Source: Phycisphaerae bacterium
GTDB lineage: Bacteria > Planctomycetota > Phycisphaerae > Phycisphaerales > UBA1924
Assembly: GCA_014192545.1 (NCBI GenBank)
Contig: BJHL01000001.1
Coordinates: 730,380-794,379 of the forward strand
DNA: 64,000 bases
Direction: 5' to 3'
The translations under genes were made by a program, and so were the position numbers. Shown piece by piece: positions 35,101 through 41,782 of the stretch (its first letter is position 1; every line of letters starts with the position of its first letter). The notes beneath the pieces were generated by a model. It saw nothing but the letters and a program-made list of their open reading frames with translations. It was not told the DNA's origin and ran no database searches.

Positions 35101-36445
35101 CAACTTTGTCACCATGCTGCACGTCGGCATTCGGCATTTGTGATTCGGCATTCGTGTCTCCTTGCTCGACACGAGCCGCTCGCCCATACCGCCACACAAA
35201 CCCGCCTTCAGCCAGCAGCCGCAGCGCACGGTCGCAGTCCGCCTTCACGCTCGCGCGAACTTCATCAGTCTGCGCTTCGCTGCTGAAAGGTGAAAGCTCA
35301 AACTTCGAGCAATAGTCCTTGTACCACGCCGTCAAGTCGCCGCCGTACGCAGGGTCGTCGTGCTTGGGCAGGTCCTTGGGGTCAGGCACCTTTACCCGCA
35401 CCAGCGGCGCGTGGTTTGCACCGAGCGCAAGTTGCACATCACACGCTTCCGCGATCTTCACGCTGTTGCCCAGTGCCTCAAGCCCTGCGTCGCCGAAGAC
35501 GTCATCGTTATAAATGCTCTCTTTGCCAAAGAGCGCTTCCATCTCGGCCGGACTTTTCACGTACACGTCGGTCGGGTAGCGCATGCGATTGTCGTCGCGC
35601 TTGCCCTTGCCCGTGCTGATGCAAATCAGCGTGTCGTGCATGTTGTGATCAGTCGACTTGAGAAAGTGCGCATCGTTGTCGCACACCAGCGGACACTTGG
35701 TTTCCCGCGCCAGCTTGATGAGCAGCGGATTGATCGCATTCTGCTCCGGCACATGGTGCTGCAGTTCGACATAGAACCGCGGCAGCGAAGAAGTGCCTTT
35801 CACTTCGTCACTCCGTAACTTCGTCACTTCGTCACTAAAGGTCTTCCTGTGCCACTCCGCACTCTCCACTGCCGCCTTCCAGAATTTCTGATCTTGCGTG
35901 CGATGAAACGACAGCAAGTGATCGCCAATTTCGCTACCCAGGTGCCCGTTGATGGCAATCAGCCCCTCGCTGTGCTTGGCAAGCAGCTCGCGATCAATCC
36001 GCGGCTTGTAGTAAAAGCCCGTCAAATACGCCTCGCTGCATAACACCAGCAGGTTGTGCCAGCCCTTGTTGTTCATCGCGAGCAAAACCGTGTGATAGCC
36101 GCCTTCGCCCCCGCCGGTGTATGTGCGATCCGTCCTGGGCTTGCCTGGCGGCGTGACATACGCCTCAACGCCCAAGATGGGCTTGATGCCCTTTTCCTTG
36201 CAAGCCAGATAAAAGGCCACCGCGCCGAACATGTTGCCGTGGTCGGTAATCGCGCAGGCCTTCATGCCCAACTCGGCGATGCGAGCAACGAGTTTTTCGA
36301 TCTGATTGCCGCCGTCAAGCAGGCTGTACTCGGTGTGCAGGTGCAGGTGCGCGAAAGAGCCCATGTCGGGGCGAACGTCGGGCTTGCTCTGCGGCGACAA
36401 GGGTGCTGCGTCCGTGCTGGGTTTGGCTGGCTCCGCCATGCACAT
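32138..36445 (-). CDS. dnaE: DNA polymerase III subunit alpha, oversized by in-frame repeat insertions
   Basis: Replicative polymerase, 1,435 codons against about 1,160-1,200 for most DnaE. PHP domain at the N-terminus (HLHLHTEYSLLDG, AITDHGNMFG); catalytic carboxylates in DIDIDLCQDGRQRVIDY; ITFGTLKARAAIKDVGRV; RPGPMDLIPDYNRRKHG; RFGLKAIKGVGDKAID; OB-fold region near RIDLKRGDPQIIID. Canonical sequence is interrupted in frame at residues about 202-220 (SDEVTKLRSDEV), 430-441 (NAESQMPNAD), 728-760 (KERESEEAKKGKTKTG with RSFAH) and 1018-1051 (GGPPLRGGSNPEKN... NPAAPEGRPTSYHDG). Each corresponds to a repeat word listed separately, in a surface loop between conserved blocks. Start at 36445 or two codons later. 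Confidence 0.95.
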   Translation of the reverse strand: MCMAEPAKPSTDAAPLSPQSKPDVRPDMGSFAHLHLHTEYSLLDGGNQIEKLVARIAELGMKACAITDHGNMFGAVAFYLACKEKGIKPILGVEAYVTPPGKPRTDRTYTGGGEGGYHTVLLAMNNKGWHNLLVLCSEAYLTGFYYKPRIDRELLAKHSEGLIAINGHLGSEIGDHLLSFHRTQDQKFWKAAVESAEWHRKTFSDEVTKLRSDEVKGTSSLPRFYVELQHHVPEQNAINPLLIKLARETKCPLVCDNDAHFLKSTDHNMHDTLICISTGKGKRDDNRMRYPTDVYVKSPAEMEALFGKESIYNDDVFGDAGLEALGNSVKIAEACDVQLALGANHAPLVRVKVPDPKDLPKHDDPAYGGDLTAWYKDYCSKFELSPFSSEAQTDEVRASVKADCDRALRLLAEGGFVWRYGRAARVEQGDTNAESQMPNADVQHGDKVARFERELKILADKNISAYFLIVWDFVNWGRSNGVPALARGSGVGTMVGYVLGLSNACPVRYGLLFERFTDPDRSEYPDIDIDLCQDGRQRVIDYVRKKYGHVAQIITFGTLKARAAIKDVGRVLEIPLAEVDRITKLVPETLGIEIKDAIDQEPELKAMYNKDERIRELLDQAMALEGHTRHAGVHAAGVIVATRPLNEVVPLYRAPGTVKDENGQPIPEERRDDYVTQWDGPTCEKMGLLKMDFLGLRTISIVARAKKLIQETLSEREIWEAVGRGEDFEAKERESEEAKKGKTKTGHSLASSLPRSFAHPLDLDRLSYADQRVFEIFRRGETTGVFQFESGGMRRLLVEMKPDRLEDLIAANALFRPGPMDLIPDYNRRKHGTEEVPKVHQIVDTYTNETYGVMVYQEQVMQIVHGLGGIKLRDAYSLIKNISKKKHDKIEKERPKFIDGAVKQGLTKDGANDLFELILKFAGYGFNKSHSTGYAIVAYQTAYLKAYFPNQYMSAFLTYESQANKVSDWIPYLEDCRRTRFVDPLSDERNVKTVKVGVEVKPPDINLSRADFAVVRDGGPPLRGGSNPEKNVPENKAESERNPAAPEGRPTSYHDGHVRFGLKAIKGVGDKAIDAIISEREKAGPFQSLFEFCERVPPGVVTKAMLESLIKCGTFDGVHGRDQRAAMVATIETAINAGARLAADKAMGQTALFGMGGATPASSRADTKLASPLTKVTPWPEKETLAFEKEVLGFYVSSHPLDRWKFWSAAFATCDTAGIKTQAQDARVVLPAMIQSVRTIVVRNGKSAGQKMAIITVEDAAGACECVLFTDNFTKYGHQAEAEKVVFVLGRIDLKRGDPQIIIDRLVPIEGVPFDTGKVRLFVDEMKLNGGAGHALSRVAQFFRDADKAPATSEPKPIIVDQGPKFPIEVIIGTQNAVVAVTTDAKLRVNLAPELVKSVLGELGEGMLKVIGGFTVEKEKKPWEGKKKFRGGDEE
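33293..33394. repeat. In-frame paired palindrome inside dnaE (GGCCGCCCCTCCGG family)
   Basis: The left arm (33293-33318) reads GGTAGGCCGCCCCTCC then GGAGCGGCAG. The right arm (33369-33394) is its reverse complement with two mismatches in 26. The whole unit is about 102 bases, or 34 codons, and lies between the conserved DnaE blocks DINLSRADFAVVRD and GHVRFGLKAIKGVG. Confidence 0.85.
34168..34262. repeat. In-frame paired repeat inside dnaE (GAGCGAAGCGAGG word)
   Basis: The left arm (34168-34203) has GAGCGAACGAGCGAGG and AAGCGAGGAAGCGAGGG. The right arm (34225-34262) has CTTCTTCGCTTCTTCGCTC and TCTCGCTCCTTCGCTT, so the two arms are roughly complementary. It encodes KERESEEAKKGKTKTGHSLA and ends in SSLPRSFAH, a run without counterpart in DnaE. 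Confidence 0.7.
35124..35156. repeat. In-frame direct repeat inside dnaE (CGGCATTCG word)
   Basis: Two copies of ATTCGGCATT separated by a few bases, encoding NAESQMPNAD. Known planctomycete proteins contain similar AESRMPNAE-like runs. The insertion sits between the ARVEQGDT and VARFERELKIL blocks of DnaE. Confidence 0.6.
35788..35842. repeat. In-frame repeat inside dnaE (CACTTCGTCACTTCG word)
   Basis: CACTTCGTCACTCCG, TAACTTCGTCACTTCGTCACT, the same word as the intergenic element at 5736-5772. It encodes SDEVTKLRSDEVKG between the WHRKTF and RFYVELQ blocks of the PHP-region linker. Confidence 0.75.
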
Positions 36446-36452
36446 AGGGTAC

Positions 36453-36647
36453 GCGGAAAGGCGGGAACGCAGAAGAAGATGGAGGGGTGGCGGAGGAAGA
36501 CGGAGAAATCGCAGGAACTCGGTATGCTTCGTCGCACCGAAACAAAAAAGTCAACACGGAAACGACATACCCAAGCTTCGCACCCCAGACCGCCTCAGTA
36601 TTCCTCTGCTGCCCCTCTGGTTTCCTCTGCGTTCCTGCCTTCACGCC
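36453..36647. repeat. Paired-arm inverted repeat between dnaE and the response regulator
   Basis: The left arm (36453-36500) and right arm (36600-36647) are roughly reverse complements over about 45 bases, both containing GGAACGCAGA..GA and a GAGGGG..GGC..AGGAA block. The right arm covers the stop codon of the response-regulator gene (36641). The loop is about 100 bases without a gene. Confidence 0.65.
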
Positions 36648-37387
36648 TCCCGGCTGTCAGCTCCCGCCGCCTCGGGTTCTTCGTCGCCTTCGGAGAGGTC
36701 CGTCGTCGCGCGATAGCCCACGCCGCGGACGGTTTTGATCATGCCGGCTTTCTTGTCGCCAAGCTTCTTTCGAATCGACGTGATGTGAACATCGATGGTG
36801 CGTTCGGTCACCATCACGCCCGGACCCATAGCCCGGCTCATGAGTGCGCTGCGGCTGAGCACTCGCCCGCCGGCTTGGATGAGTGAGGCCAGCAGCCGGA
36901 ATTCAGTAAGTGTGAGCTTGGCTTGGACGCCGTCCACGCTGCACTCGTGCGTGTCAAGATTCAAATCCACACCGTTCATGTTCGCGCTGCGAACTTCCGC
37001 CGGATCACGCTGCGTGCGGCGGAGCACCGCTTCAATGCGCGCTAGCAGAATCTTCATGGAAAAGGGCTTGGGGATGTAGTCGTCGGCTCCAACCGTGAGG
37101 CCCACAAGCTGATCGACTTCTTCTCCCTTGGCCGTCAGCATGACGATGGGCAGTTGCATGGTCGCCGGGTTGCTGCGAATGCGGCTGGCAACCTCGGTGC
37201 CCGAGAGTTCAGGCAGCATGACATCGAGCAGCACAAGATCGGGCTGCTTGTTCGCAATCGCGTCGAGCGCGGCCCGCCCTGTGGCGACCGCCGTGACGTC
37301 ATATCCGGCTTTTCGCAGGTTGTACGCGACGGTGTCAGCCAGATCACGTTCATCGTCCACGACCAAAATGTGCTTGCGACCAGCCAT
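36641..37387 (-). CDS. OmpR/PhoB-family response regulator
   Basis: 248 aa. Receiver domain with acidic pocket DDE (VVDDERDLAD), phospho-acceptor Asp in LVLLDVMLPE, Thr in VMLTAK and Lys in YIPKPFS. A winged-helix DNA-binding domain follows (LTLTEFRLLASLI ... RTIDVHITSIRKKLGDKK ... TVRGVGYRA). The C-terminal 20 residues are acidic and Ala-rich (SEGDEEPEAAGADSREA). No histidine kinase is adjacent, so the input is unknown; the porin gene 1 kb away on the other strand is a candidate target but no operator repeat was identified. Divergent from that stretch and followed by dnaE in the same direction. Confidence 0.92.
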   Translation of the reverse strand: MAGRKHILVVDDERDLADTVAYNLRKAGYDVTAVATGRAALDAIANKQPDLVLLDVMLPELSGTEVASRIRSNPATMQLPIVMLTAKGEEVDQLVGLTVGADDYIPKPFSMKILLARIEAVLRRTQRDPAEVRSANMNGVDLNLDTHECSVDGVQAKLTLTEFRLLASLIQAGGRVLSRSALMSRAMGPGVMVTERTIDVHITSIRKKLGDKKAGMIKTVRGVGYRATTDLSEGDEEPEAAGADSREA

Positions 37388-37885
37388 GTATATCCTCGCG
37401 AGCGGTTGTCCGGACGTTGTTTGGTTGAGCAGCTCGAAAAATTAACTGCTCGTTGCGGGCTGATCGTAAGTGGGTATGGCAGCGGGCTTTGGTTCAGTTT
37501 TGGTGAATATTACTGGAAAGCGAGCGGGTTTTCGGGCGAGCCACGGGCGAAAGTTGTCTGGCGGCTGTTCGAAATGGTGTAAGTGTTTGTTTTATAGATG
37601 TTTATGAATGATTGAATCCGTTGAGAAACCTGTGAATTGTTGCTGCGACAATCACATTGTGAATCAGCTTAATCGTTGATATAAAGGCACTTACAACAAA
37701 CCCGCAAAGTATTTGATGGGTGGCGAGCGGGTAATCGAATTGATCGATGCAGCGCAAATCAAGCTTTGACAATAACTTGCACCACGAGCCGCTGGGACGC
37801 GCAAGATCTGCGGTCAATTTGCATGAGGAAATTCGTGAAATTTGAGTGCTTACACGCGTGGATATGCCGACTGTACAATGGGCGG

Positions 37886-37914
37886 TTGCACCCGCCCGTG
37901 GTTTGGTCTATAGT
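37886..37914 (+). promoter_or_regulatory. Strong sigma-70-type promoter for the leader/porin transcript
   Basis: TTGCAC, a 17-base spacer, then TATAGT, on the plus strand. The -35 is embedded in a GGGCGG...CCGCCC dyad (about 37880-37898), which may be an operator. Predicted transcription start near 37921, giving a leader of about 450 bases before the porin ATG. Confidence 0.6.
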
Positions 37915-38071
37915 GCCCACCATACTTGTGCCTACAAACTGTTTGCTCTACACATGCAACTGGAAGAAACCTGTAACGAATCCCAACACTCTGGCTTTCA
38001 ATACACGTCGTCGCGATCGCGGCAACAAGATAGTCAAGGGAAACTTAGCAGGTCGTCAAGTGTTCTTCGTT

Positions 38072-38299
38072 CGAGTGGAGGATCCACTCGTTGACAAGTC
38101 AACGTCGGTAGTCGGTTCGAGGGTCGGTGCCCGGAGATAGTTCGGACAGCGACCTAGGAACCTCGGGACGGTGGAGTTCCGACCGACAGCACGCCCCGTG
38201 AGGGGGTCAGGTTTGAGGGTCCGGCGTGTGCCGCACCCGGCCCCAGACAAGCGTGCAGGGTTCGAGTTTTCTAGAAAACGGGTCGCAATGGTTGCGATC
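38072..38299 (+). ncRNA. Candidate structured leader RNA or small RNA
   Basis: Perfect or near-perfect hairpins in series: CGAGTGGA/TCCACTCG with loop GGA (38072-38090); CGTTGAC/GTCAACG with a 2-base centre (38090-38105); CCCC/GGGG with loop GTGA (38194-38205); CGGC/GCCG with loop GTGT (38222-38233); palindrome GTTTTCTAGAAAAC (38266-38279); TCGCAA/TTGCGA with loop TGG (38283-38297), extendable by two pairs. Longer-range pairing is possible between GTCGG..CGAGG (38104-38124) and CCTCG..CCGACC (38161-38185). No known riboswitch class was recognised. Whether it is a cis-acting leader or an independent RNA is undetermined. Confidence 0.45.
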
Positions 38300-38371
38300 C
38301 ACTGAGCCGGCAAGAAAGCGTGTTGGATTCGTTCCCGCCGCTCCCCCGCCGGTCTCTACCAGAAGGAGTCG

Positions 38372-39538
38372 ATGATGCAATCCAAGATGCTGATGTTGGT
38401 CGCTGGTACTTCGCTGAGCCTCGCGGCTTCGGCCTTCGCTCAAGGTGGCGGCACGTACACGGCCGACACCGGCTTCAACATTGCTGACGCCAGCGGCGAC
38501 AACCGCCTCACGATCGGCGGCTTTGCAATGTTCCGTTACAACGCCAGCTTCCGCGACAGCGACAGCGTGGGCGACCAAGACGACCTGACCTTGGGCTTCA
38601 ACGCCCCCACCACCACTCTCCGCGCCAGCGGCACCGTTGGTGATCGTAACCTGAGCTACAAGATTCAGAGCACGTTCGGCCAAGATGGCGTCGGCGTCAT
38701 CGAAGATGCCTTCGCTGAATACGCCTTCGGCAATGGCTGGAGCGTCCGCTGGGGCCAGTTCAACCTGCCCGTCGTCCGCGAAGTCGTGATCGGCGTTGAA
38801 GATCACCTGGGCGCTGACTCCTCAGTGACCAGCCAGTACTTCAACCAAGGCTATAGCCAAGGCATCCAGCTCGGCTACACCACTGATAGCTTCCGCTTCA
38901 TGGGCGCTGTCAGCGACGGTGCTTTCACGTCCAACACCAACTTCGACAGCGATCTCGAAGCTGACTACGCCATCAGCGCTCGCGGTGAGTTCCTCGTCGT
39001 CGGCAGCGACTGGGCCCGCTTCAACAACTACACCAGCTGGCAGAACAGCGAAGCTGGCGCCCTCCTCGGCGCTGCCATTCACTGGCAGTCGGGTGGCGAA
39101 ACCGGCGGCACCAGTGATGTGGATATCCTCCTGGCCACCGTTGACTTCACCTACGAAGGCGCCGGCTGGAATGCAACCGCTGTTGGTTACTACCAGAAAG
39201 TTGACGCTGAAGGCAGCGCCGATGTCGCCGACTTCGGCTTCATGCTCCAAGGCGGCATCTTCGTCTCGAGCCAGTGGGAACTCTTCGGTCGTTACGACGG
39301 CCTCTTCCTGGATGATTCGGGCACGACCACGGAAGACACCCTCAACTTCCTCACCCTCGGCGCCAACTACTACCTCTTCCAAGACAGCAACGCTGCCAAG
39401 TTCGTTGTGTCGGGCATCTATTCCTTCGAAGACACCACCGGCTTTCTCGATGGCACCGCCGCCAACGACAACGGCCTGTTCGGTCAAGGCAAGGATGGCG
39501 AGCTCGCTCTCACCGTCCAAGCCCAAGTCCGCTTCTAA
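38372..39538 (+). CDS. Outer-membrane porin
   Basis: 388 aa with a signal peptide (MLMLVAGTSLSLAASAFAQ) and AGAAGGAG five bases before the first of two tandem ATGs. The mature protein is a series of amphipathic beta strands with alternating pattern, e.g. RLTIGGFAMFRYNASF, YKIQSTFGQDG, YAFGNGWSVRWGQFNL and FDVSG.. strands, ending in Phe (LALTVQAQVRF), the usual C-terminal signal for barrel insertion by BamA. This resembles the phosphate-selective OprO/P-like porins but substrate is not predictable. Codon use is notably different from neighbours (many Cys-free C-ending codons), which suggests a highly expressed gene. It has its own promoter and terminator. Confidence 0.85.
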   Translation: MMQSKMLMLVAGTSLSLAASAFAQGGGTYTADTGFNIADASGDNRLTIGGFAMFRYNASFRDSDSVGDQDDLTLGFNAPTTTLRASGTVGDRNLSYKIQSTFGQDGVGVIEDAFAEYAFGNGWSVRWGQFNLPVVREVVIGVEDHLGADSSVTSQYFNQGYSQGIQLGYTTDSFRFMGAVSDGAFTSNTNFDSDLEADYAISARGEFLVVGSDWARFNNYTSWQNSEAGALLGAAIHWQSGGETGGTSDVDILLATVDFTYEGAGWNATAVGYYQKVDAEGSADVADFGFMLQGGIFVSSQWELFGRYDGLFLDDSGTTTEDTLNFLTLGANYYLFQDSNAAKFVVSGIYSFEDTTGFLDGTAANDNGLFGQGKDGELALTVQAQVRF

Positions 39539-39589
39539 TCATCTCGACTGGTTCGCCAGTCTTGGTTGATTCGAAACAGTTTGCTTCAG

Positions 39590-39623
39590 CCAGCCGCTCG
39601 CACGAGCGGCTGGTTGCTTTTTG
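39590..39623 (+). terminator. Intrinsic terminator after the porin
   Basis: CCAGCCGCTCG and CGAGCGGCTGG around CA, followed by TTGCTTTTTG. Confidence 0.88.
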
Positions 39624-39628
39624 GGAAT

Positions 39629-39734
39629 GAGAACTCGAGGGCGCAAGCCCTCGAAGACGACTTACGGCGATAGATTGCAGCAAGCCGCATGCTCTGGAAT
39701 GGTCTCTTCGAGGGCTCGCGCCCTCGCGTTCTTA
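39629..39734. repeat. Paired-arm inverted repeat of the CTCGAGGGCGCAAGCCCTCGA family
   Basis: Each arm is itself a palindrome (CGAGGGCGCAAGCCCTCG on the left, CGAGGGCTCGCGCCCTCG on the right) and the two are reverse complements with a few mismatches, separated by about 47 bases. The right arm ends one base before the argS stop codon at 39736. Confidence 0.8.
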
Positions 39735-39735
39735 G

Positions 39736-41613
39736 TCACATCCGTTCAATCGTGGGGATGCCCAGCACGCCCAAACCATCTTCCAGCACGCGACCTACCA
39801 GTGAGCACAGCCGCAGGCGGGCATCGCGTGTTGAGGCGTCGGGTGCAGCGAGCACCGGGCACTTGTCATAGAAACTCGCGTAGTTGCCGGCGAGTTCGTA
39901 CAAGAACTGACACATGCGATGAGGCTCGCAGCTGTTTGCAACACTCATCATCGCAGCGGGGTACTTCAGCAGCGACAGTGCGAGCTGTTTCTCGGCGTAT
40001 TCGTTGACGGCAATCTGCGAGATCTTCCACGCATCGCCCACGCCTTGATCAGTCGCTTTGCGGAGGATGTTCTTGATGCGCACGAGCGCGTACAGCAAGT
40101 ACGGACCCGTGTCGCCTTCAAACGCGAGCATGCGATCAAAGCTGAAGGTGTAGTCCTTCGTGCGATCGGTGGACAAATCTGCGTACTTGAGCGCAGCGAT
40201 GCCAACCGCGCGGCCGATCTTCGCGAGTTCATCCGCAGGCAAGTCGGCATTGCGCGTTTTCACGGCATTACCAGCGCGTTCGAAGGTCTCACTGATCAAG
40301 TCCGACAGCTTCACGCTTTCACCACTGCGGGTTTTGAAGGGCCGACCATCTTCTCCAAGCACACTGCCAAACGCGGCGTGTTCCAAGATGACGGGTTTGT
40401 CTGTGACCGGATGCGTTGCATATCCAGCCTTGCGAGAACTGGCAAAAACCTGCTTCATGTGCAGCATCTGGCGAGCATCGATGGCGTACAGCCCGCGATG
40501 TGCGTTGAACTTCTGCACCCGGCGACGTATCGCGGCGATGTCGGTTGTTGCGTAGAGAAAACCGCCGTCGGTTTTGCGAATCAGGCACGGTTCTTTGATC
40601 GCGTCCCACGCGGGTTTGCCGCTCTGCATGGGCGGAGCGTCAAGCCGAACGATGACGGCACCCTGATCATGCTCGGCAATTCCGCGCGCAAGCAAATCGT
40701 CAACCATCGGCGCGAGTTCATCCGCGTAACTGCTCTCGCCGGCAGAATCAGCGTCAGTAACTTTCACATTGAGCAACTGACACACTTCAACACACACCGC
40801 CATTGTCGTTGCATAAATCTTCTGCCACACGGCGTACGTCGCGGGGTCTTTGCTTTGCAATTTCACCAGCGTCTGCCGAGCGGCGAGGAAAGCTTCGGTT
40901 GCTGAAGTGACCTGTGCTTCGACTTCCGCGACCAGCTTGGGATGCGTGCCGGATTTCTTGATTGCTTCCAGCGCGGCGGTCTCGCGCTGGCACTCAGCCT
41001 GCGCGGCTTTGTACGCAACGTCGAGATCGTCGAGTGTCAGTGTGTTCAAATCAAGCTTGTTTTCCGCCGCTAAACGCATCAGCCGAGTGGTGACCATCGC
41101 GATGGGCAGGCCCCAGTCGCCCACGTGATTCTGGCGAATGACGGTGTGCCCCAGGCGTTCAAAAGTGCGCGCGATGGCATCGCCGATGATCGGGCTGCGC
41201 AGATGCCCCACATGCATCTGCTTCGCAAGATTCACGCCCATCAGGTCAACGACGACAGTTTCGGGCGACGCTTTCTCGATGCCAAGATCAGCGGTGTCCA
41301 TCTGCTGAACCGCATGCGAGAGCGCGCTGCTGAGCAGCTTGACGTTGATGAAACCGGGTCCGGCGATCGACTTTTCAGTGAGCGGCTCGGCAACACCAGA
41401 AAGATCAACCGCGGCAAGAATCTTCATCGCAACTTCGCGAGGTGGCTTGCCCACGCGCTTGGAGAGTCCCATCGCCGCGTTGCATTGGTAGTCGCCAAAC
41501 TCGGGGTTCTTGCTCGCGACCACCATGGGGTCAGCGTCGGCGGCGTCGGGAAATGCCTTGGCAACCGCGTCCGCAAAGCGCGAGCGAATGAGAGCAACAG
41601 GATCAATGGTCAT
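39736..41613 (-). CDS. argS: Arginyl-tRNA synthetase
   Basis: Charges tRNA-Arg. 625 aa, class I. Additional N-terminal domain, then NLAKQMHVGHLRS (HIGH motif), HVGDWGLPIAM, a QMLHMKQVFASSRKAG block and the C-terminal DALR anticodon-binding domain ending LGVLGIPTIERM. Between residues 180 and 240 there is an insertion with long helices (ECQRETAALEAIKKSG). Flanked downstream by the repeat at 39629-39734 and upstream by a REP pair at 41627-41759. No ribosome site is seen before the ATG, which is a common situation in this window. Confidence 0.95.
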   Translation of the reverse strand: MTIDPVALIRSRFADAVAKAFPDAADADPMVVASKNPEFGDYQCNAAMGLSKRVGKPPREVAMKILAAVDLSGVAEPLTEKSIAGPGFINVKLLSSALSHAVQQMDTADLGIEKASPETVVVDLMGVNLAKQMHVGHLRSPIIGDAIARTFERLGHTVIRQNHVGDWGLPIAMVTTRLMRLAAENKLDLNTLTLDDLDVAYKAAQAECQRETAALEAIKKSGTHPKLVAEVEAQVTSATEAFLAARQTLVKLQSKDPATYAVWQKIYATTMAVCVEVCQLLNVKVTDADSAGESSYADELAPMVDDLLARGIAEHDQGAVIVRLDAPPMQSGKPAWDAIKEPCLIRKTDGGFLYATTDIAAIRRRVQKFNAHRGLYAIDARQMLHMKQVFASSRKAGYATHPVTDKPVILEHAAFGSVLGEDGRPFKTRSGESVKLSDLISETFERAGNAVKTRNADLPADELAKIGRAVGIAALKYADLSTDRTKDYTFSFDRMLAFEGDTGPYLLYALVRIKNILRKATDQGVGDAWKISQIAVNEYAEKQLALSLLKYPAAMMSVANSCEPHRMCQFLYELAGNYASFYDKCPVLAAPDASTRDARLRLCSLVGRVLEDGLGVLGIPTIERM

Positions 41614-41626
41614 GCAAAAATGTAGG

Positions 41627-41759
41627 GATGCCGGACCTGAGGCTTTGCGAACGTCTGGATGGAAGTCTTGTCAGCGCGAATCGCGCATCGACATGACTTG
41701 TGAATTGGTCGGGTGCTGCGCGATCATCCGGACCTTCGCAAAGCCTTAGGTCCGGCGTC
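41627..41759. repeat. Inverted pair of REP-like palindromes (copies D and C)
   Basis: Copy D (41627-41662, minus orientation) and copy C (41726-41759, plus orientation) of the CCGGACCT...AGGTCCGG unit face each other across 63 bases. Solo copies are at 255-290 and 9499-9534. The pair fills most of the gap between argS and the lipoprotein gene. Confidence 0.85.
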
Positions 41760-41782
41760 AGACTGTTTTGGGATGCGTCGGA

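Larger units (their letters stand above)
37388..38371. other. 984-base non-coding stretch with promoter and structured leader
   Basis: No convincing protein-coding sequence. The first 500 bases are AT-richer than the rest of the window and include small dyads near 37630-37660. A promoter-like element lies at 37886-37914. From 38060 to 38300 a run of hairpins occurs. The last 50 bases carry the porin ribosome site AGAAGGAG. Short open frames here have no ribosome sites or recognisable products. Confidence 0.6.

Noticed and set aside
32138..36445. Intein or group II intron as the cause of the extra DnaE length
   Set aside because: No Cys-led splicing blocks, no HN-C junction and no homing endonuclease motifs; the extra segments match short repeat words.
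37766..38140. Open frame of 124 codons in the porin upstream region
   Set aside because: No ribosome site, no recognisable product; it overlaps the promoter and hairpins, which explain the sequence better.
38150..38300. SRP RNA, RNase P RNA or 6S RNA as identity of the hairpin region
   Set aside because: The conserved sequence hallmarks of those RNAs (for example the GGAAA..GCAG loop of SRP RNA) were not seen.
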